From Methanosarcina sp. (GTDB taxonomy: Archaea > Halobacteriota > Methanosarcinia > Methanosarcinales > Methanosarcinaceae), in NCBI GenBank assembly GCA_017883485.1, contig JADGNM010000086.1:1-8999 (forward strand): a stretch of 8,999 nucleotides of DNA, in the 5' to 3' direction. The notes beneath the pieces were generated by a model. The model saw only the letters and a list, made by a program, of their open reading frames with translations, was not told the DNA's origin and searched no databases. The number at the start of each line of letters is the position of its first letter. Positions within the stretch are counted from its first letter, which is position 1. A program made the translations under genes and the position numbers. Of this stretch, positions 7,001-8,999 are shown piece after piece.

Positions 7001-7578
7001 TCAATAGCTTTCCCATAAGAAATCAATGCATCCTGGCTAAGTTCAACTTGCTCGAAGGCAAGAGCTTTTTGGAGCCATACCGTGGAAAGATAAGTATCCT
7101 CATCAAGGCTCTTGTCATAGCAATTAATAGCCTCGATATATTTTTTTAGCTCAAAAAGCTCGTTACCTTTATTATACCAATTCTCAGAGGAAACTGGAAA
7201 CGTGGCAAGAGCATTATCATAAGAGCCAATTGCATCGCTATGTTTTCCTAATTTGGACAGGGAACGTCCCTTCCCATACCAGGCCATTGACGAATTGGGA
7301 CCGATTTTAAGTGCATCATCATAGCAGTCCACAGAAATAGCATATTCTCTCAAAGAATACAACATGTTGGCTTTATCTAACAGGCCTTCCACAGAAACCG
7401 GATGCTGCTCCAGTACTTCACTGAGAGTAGGAACAATAGTAGTCCCATTATTTCCCATGTTTGATTCTTGGCTTGCAACAGCTCCTGCTACATATATAAA
7501 AGCTGATAAAAAACATAATATGCAAGCAACCAAGACGAAATGATTAATAATTAAATTAGTTTTTTTAATTGAGCTCAT
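4096..7578 (-). CDS. Large exported TPR-repeat protein (25 TPRs, acidic repeat tail)
   Basis: This 1160-residue protein has a positively charged N-terminus, a hydrophobic stretch at about 13-35 (signal peptide with a possible AVA cut near 35, or an uncleaved anchor; no lipobox), and 25 TPRs of mostly exactly 34 residues. The repeats run 66-373 (nine), 407-576 (five) and 648-1021 (eleven), with non-TPR inserts at 374-406 and 577-647. Repeats follow W-Y-x-K-G...L-G-x-x-x-E-A-I-x-C-Y-D-K-A-L-x-x-x-P. The tail 1022-1160 is rich in N-x-S/T sequons, then holds three 14-residue acidic repeats (E-E-G-A-D-S-A-T core, 1112-1153). No enzyme domain is visible. TPR arrays bind proteins or peptides, so a cell-surface scaffold is the likely role, but the partner is unknown. 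ATG at 7578 is preceded by AGGGGT with a 6-base gap, a fair ribosome binding site. The gene appears to be transcribed alone, with 281 bases before thiI. Confidence 0.93.
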   Translation of the reverse strand: MSSIKKTNLIINHFVLVACILCFLSAFIYVAGAVASQESNMGNNGTTIVPTLSEVLEQHPVSVEGLLDKANMLYSLREYAISVDCYDDALKIGPNSSMAWYGKGRSLSKLGKHSDAIGSYDNALATFPVSSENWYNKGNELFELKKYIEAINCYDKSLDEDTYLSTVWLQKALAFEQVELSQDALISYGKAIELNSNSSRTLHMKGMAYAELQQYEEAIKCFDRALNITPNDFELWYRKGIIFDSLKDQKAAIECYNKAISFNPDLAEAWYNKGADLQSLGTYEEALACYDFVLNSKPENSNLSVLQKKSACLEKLGRNEEALQCYDQILAYNPNNSEAWHGKGYLLDKTGKYNEAIVCYDKALNPEAELELVELGSGLNEKLNAYESALPSYPENSDFKLPAIKIWYDKGLAFDKLENSEAALECYDKVLENESEHPAVWYRKGLDLDKLGRYAEAAESYNKALDLDPRYAKVWYKKGFDSSKTKDYKSAADSYDKALSIDDNYTLALCGQAFALAKLGKYEDSIKCYDKVLIAVPDSAETWYNKGIVLDQLGRYNEASDCYNQTLQYDPAFSAAHFKLNKNMELSSKQNQVSGPVNNSLNVSVVHIFSGNFLPYLLDYRSSDSGENSDFSKRLNSFSQEFGYDVVWYGKASTSDKLGMYEDALSSYDMALMINPARTETWYEKGLELDRLGRSEEALECYKKAMELNPQSSYALYGAASTASGLGRSEEAVKYYDQVLALNASNSDALYGKGLALSNLSRYEEAISCYTTLLKSEPENIKALENRAVALTKSGKSEDALADYDKILSLQPDNPQVLAEKASLLETLGRYGEAVAIYERMHGISPGNREIIYKQGKALEKLGDFQAAIGCYDKILELDPGNVDTYNNKGFALSKLERNQEAIDCYNKALEYDPENTAAFYLKGCTYFELTSNNGALECFDRVLKLKPDCITAWYNKGYIYNVMGKVNESVVCYNSALLIDPNSPSVLYNKRFALYRLKELDEAEACNSRLYAVDPGFVDALQNRGTKFFVPDTYRSEPNYSLPVRWYGEEANVSENLSKNMTNISQQLGTDQAYGNQVNNSSEYSYIPESYDNLKNTSDEDITNTDPDLGSEYSEEGADSATGQDENNEEGADSATDQDEYSEEGADSATDQGNGSEDW
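4121..4246 (-). repeat. Three tandem 42-bp units coding the acidic C-terminal repeat
   Basis: Units begin at 4121, 4163 and 4205. The first 30 bases of each (tgatccgtagcagagtcggc and the next ten) are the same except for one change in unit 3; the last 12 vary. Each unit codes 14 residues with the core E-E-G-A-D-S-A-T, in frame with the TPR gene. The near-identity at DNA level means recent expansion or homogenisation, and the copy number may vary between strains. Confidence 0.9.
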
Positions 7579-7637
7579 TAAATACCCCTATTTATTCTAA
7601 TGAGTTCTTACGTAAAGCATCATAATAGCCTTTAACG

Positions 7638-7671
7638 GTCATTAGTAATAATTGACTGTCATTTGTAATAA
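7638..7671. repeat. Pair of 14-bp direct repeats, 20 bp apart, at the TPR promoter
   Basis: gtcattagtaataa (7638-7651) and gtcatttgtaataa (7658-7671) differ at one base and start exactly 20 bp apart, about two helical turns, so they face the same side of the DNA. They lie between the likely TATA box of the TPR gene (7672-7680) and its predicted start site. That is where an archaeal repressor often binds. Regulator binding is inferred. Confidence 0.6.
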
Positions 7672-7680
7672 CATTTAAAG
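7672..7680 (-). promoter_or_regulatory. Probable TATA box for the TPR gene
   Basis: The minus strand reads CTTTAAATG, within the 10-bp palindrome aaagatcttt/tttaaag area at 7674-7686. A start site about 25 bases downstream would fall near 7650, leaving a leader of about 70 bases with the ribosome binding site near its end. Other AT-rich words nearby could also serve. Confidence 0.4.
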
Positions 7681-7715
7681 ATCTTTTACTGCTCGTCGCA
7701 ATAACTGTTTCAATA

Positions 7716-7730
7716 ACTTAATGATTAAGT
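7716..7730. repeat. Perfect 15-bp dyad upstream of the TPR promoter
   Basis: acttaat-g-attaagt is a perfect inverted repeat with 7-bp arms and one central base. It lies about 45 bp upstream of the likely TATA box of the TPR gene, a place suited to a dimeric regulator. The sequence is AT-rich, so chance is possible. Confidence 0.5.
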
Positions 7731-7749
7731 AAATTAGAACATTAATAAT

Positions 7750-7935
7750 ATGAAAGTTAGAATATATACTCCTTTTGATTCCCCCACGGATAATTTACCC
7801 AGTTTAGATGTGTTTTGCCTAAAACACACCATCCAATTTGAGGTAGTTCCATCAATATATATTTTATGTAGTTTGAATAACCTGGTTTCTGACGATGCCT
7901 GGACTTATACCTCCGGCTTGCTCACCCAAGTATAA
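7750..7935 (+). other. Doubtful 61-codon ORF or remnant in a higher-GC island
   Basis: An ATG-started frame of 61 codons runs to TAA at 7933-7935. Its product has no family resemblance I recognise, no signal peptide and no repeats. There is no ribosome binding site before the ATG and no good TATA box at a leaderless distance. What marks it is composition: about 37% GC against about 23% in nearby DNA, rising to the right end. It may be a small gene, or the decayed edge of a mobile or repeated sequence; the minus strand over 7840-7950 also has a short open frame with a GGAGGT word. Confidence 0.25.
7809..7828. repeat. Inverted repeat with 8-bp arms and 4-base loop
   Basis: tgtgtttt (7809-7816) and aaaacaca (7821-7828) pair perfectly around gcct. 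It lies inside the doubtful ORF. It could be an RNA hairpin, an operator, or part of an element end; no T-run follows on the plus strand, so it is not a clear terminator. Confidence 0.6.
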
Positions 7936-7996
7936 AATCAAGTACATTAGACTTTGCGATTGAAGTTGCTATTTGGATAATTGAGCTTTAAGGCCA

Positions 7997-8035
7997 TTAA
8001 TTTTTCAGTTCAATTTCTTTAATTTTTCAGTTCAA
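7997..8035. repeat. Pair of exact 17-bp direct repeats, 22 bp apart
   Basis: ttaatttttcagttcaa occurs at 7997-8013 and again, without a mismatch, at 8019-8035, separated by ttctt. The 22-bp period is about two helical turns. It lies roughly 180-220 bp upstream of the HD-domain gene and 420-460 bp upstream of the TPR gene. It may be a paired protein-binding site or a small slippage duplication. Confidence 0.65.
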
Positions 8036-8186
8036 CTGTTTAAGTCCTATTATTATAGAAATAACGCTGATAGATAAATAACTATCCAGAAAAAAGATAA
8101 AAATTGTTAATGTTGACGCAATTATTAAAGTTTACAAATATTAAAAAGTTAAAACTGTGAATTATTAATTCTTCAAATACACAAAG

Positions 8187-8195
8187 TATTATATA
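8187..8195 (+). promoter_or_regulatory. Probable TATA box for the HD-domain gene
   Basis: tattatata is centred 26 bases before the ATG at 8217. That is the normal archaeal distance from TATA box to transcription start, so the mRNA would begin at or next to the ATG. This fits the absence of a ribosome binding site and argues against the GTG at 8196, which would abut the TATA box. Confidence 0.45.
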
Positions 8196-8216
8196 GTGAA
8201 ATCCCAATTGCAAAAC

Positions 8217-8963
8217 ATGCAGAAAGAGGATCTGAATTTCTTCAGAAAATGGTTTTGGAATTATGTGGACGATTTCTCTTCTGCCGATTCTTTTATCTAT
8301 GATAACATCGGGATGAAAATCGAACATACCACTAAGGTTTGCGAAAATATCGTTTTACTTGCAAAATCTGAAACTGTAGGTGAGGAAGGCTGCAGGCTTG
8401 CAGAAACAATAGCTTTATTCCATGATCTGGGCCGCTTTGAACAATTTACTAAATATAAGACATTCAAGGACTCGGATTCGGAAAACCACGCCCTACTCGG
8501 CATAAAAATTCTGAAAAGGAAAGGAATACTTTCGCGCCTTTCCCGGAATGAAAAAAGTCTTATCTTAAAAGCAGTGGAGTATCACAACCTTAAAGAAATC
8601 CCAGGATGCATAATTGACTCAAAAGAACTTCTTTTTTACTCAAAACTGATTCGCGATGCAGATAAGCTTGATATCCTTAGACTTATAAGTGAAAACTATG
8701 ACGAAGGAGGAAAAGTCCGGAATCCGGCCTTAGACATTTATCTGCCGGATACGACAGGATGCACGGAATCTATAATTAAGGACATCCTGAATAACAGGAT
8801 GGCGGATATTAAAGACGTTAAAAACCTAAACGATTTAAAGCTCCTTCGCCTGAGCTGGATTTTTGATATAAATTTCCAAGCAACTTTTTCTATTTTAAAA
8901 GAGAGTGTCGTAAAAGTCTATTTGATTCTACAAATAGGACAAACTGATACCAAATATGTTTGA
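8217..8963 (+). CDS. HD-domain metal-dependent phosphohydrolase
   Basis: This 248-residue cytoplasmic protein belongs to the HD superfamily. The metal-binding pattern is complete: H37 (I-E-H-T-T), H69-D70 (A-L-F-H-D-L-G-R-F-E-Q-F), and D148 (R-D-A-D-K-L-D). H91 and H123 (E-Y-H-N) suit a second metal, as in several HD enzymes that cut nucleotides or phosphodiesters. The FHDLGRFEQF segment and the long C-terminal part with RLSWIFDINF are typical of a group of HD proteins annotated only as HD domain-containing in bacteria and methanogens; the substrate is not known. ATG at 8217 is preferred on promoter spacing; GTG at 8196 would add seven residues and also lacks a ribosome binding site. The gene diverges from the TPR gene and appears to be a single unit in this window, with only 36 bases visible after its TGA. 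Confidence 0.88.
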   Translation: MQKEDLNFFRKWFWNYVDDFSSADSFIYDNIGMKIEHTTKVCENIVLLAKSETVGEEGCRLAETIALFHDLGRFEQFTKYKTFKDSDSENHALLGIKILKRKGILSRLSRNEKSLILKAVEYHNLKEIPGCIIDSKELLFYSKLIRDADKLDILRLISENYDEGGKVRNPALDIYLPDTTGCTESIIKDILNNRMADIKDVKNLNDLKLLRLSWIFDINFQATFSILKESVVKVYLILQIGQTDTKYV

Positions 8964-8999
8964 TTTTGCCCTGAATTTCATGAAAAAATTTGCAATCCT

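Larger units (their letters stand above)
7579..8216. other. AT-rich divergent intergenic region rich in short repeats
   Basis: This is 638 bases between the start codons of the divergent TPR and HD-domain genes. Most of it is very AT-rich (about 23% GC in 8041-8100), with a central island of about 37% GC at 7750-7935. It holds the likely promoters of both genes, a pair of 14-bp direct repeats, a 15-bp dyad, a hairpin with 8-bp arms, and a pair of 17-bp direct repeats. Each is listed separately. Confidence 0.7.

Noticed and set aside
6745..7149. 134-codon plus-strand frame opposite the TPR gene
   Set aside because: Shadow frame produced by the repetitive TPR codons; no independent evidence.
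1..8999. A new defence or biosynthetic gene cluster
   Set aside because: The genes are unrelated, well spaced and mostly with their own promoters; no nuclease, reverse transcriptase, toxin-antitoxin pair or pathway set is seen. The HD protein alone is not enough.

Overview
The window looks like chromosomal DNA from a methanogenic archaeon of the Methanosarcina type. The grounds are an archaeal-style ThiI with a CxxC motif and no rhodanese domain, a very large exported protein of 34-residue TPRs of the W-Y-x-K-G...A-I-x-C-Y-D-K-A-L kind, AI-2E-family membrane proteins, moderate-GC genes separated by long AT-rich gaps, and TATA-box-like promoters. The genus is an inference. No rRNA, tRNA, CRISPR array or intact insertion sequence was found.

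Positions 1-2600: two tandem, same-direction (minus) genes for AI-2E family (PF01594) membrane proteins. The left one (start at 623) runs off the window. The right one (2160 to 1111) is complete. Over the 207 shared residues they are identical at about two thirds of positions. Their roughly 300-base upstream leaders are also recognisably related, so the duplicated unit was about 1.54 kb and included the control region. Start codons are set by conserved GAGG-type ribosome binding sites: ATG at 623 and GTG at 2160.

Positions 2586-3814 (minus): thiI, the tRNA 4-thiouridine synthetase, with a hairpin and T-run terminator that overlaps its stop codon. Positions 4096-7578 (minus): a 1160-residue secreted or membrane-anchored protein with 25 TPRs in blocks of 9, 5 and 11, split by two non-TPR inserts. 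It ends in a glycosylation-sequon-rich tail and an acidic 14-residue repeat encoded by a 42-bp DNA tandem repeat.

Positions 7579-8216: an AT-rich divergent intergenic region with several short repeats (a 20-bp-spaced pair, a 15-bp dyad, an 8-bp-arm hairpin, a 22-bp-spaced pair) and one doubtful 61-codon ORF of higher GC. Positions 8217-8963 (plus): an HD-domain metal-dependent phosphohydrolase.

The genes do not form an obvious pathway, and each seems to have its own promoter. I see no convincing new multi-gene system. The points most worth a second look are the co-duplicated transporter leaders, the architecture of the TPR protein, and the repeats in the 7579-8216 region.
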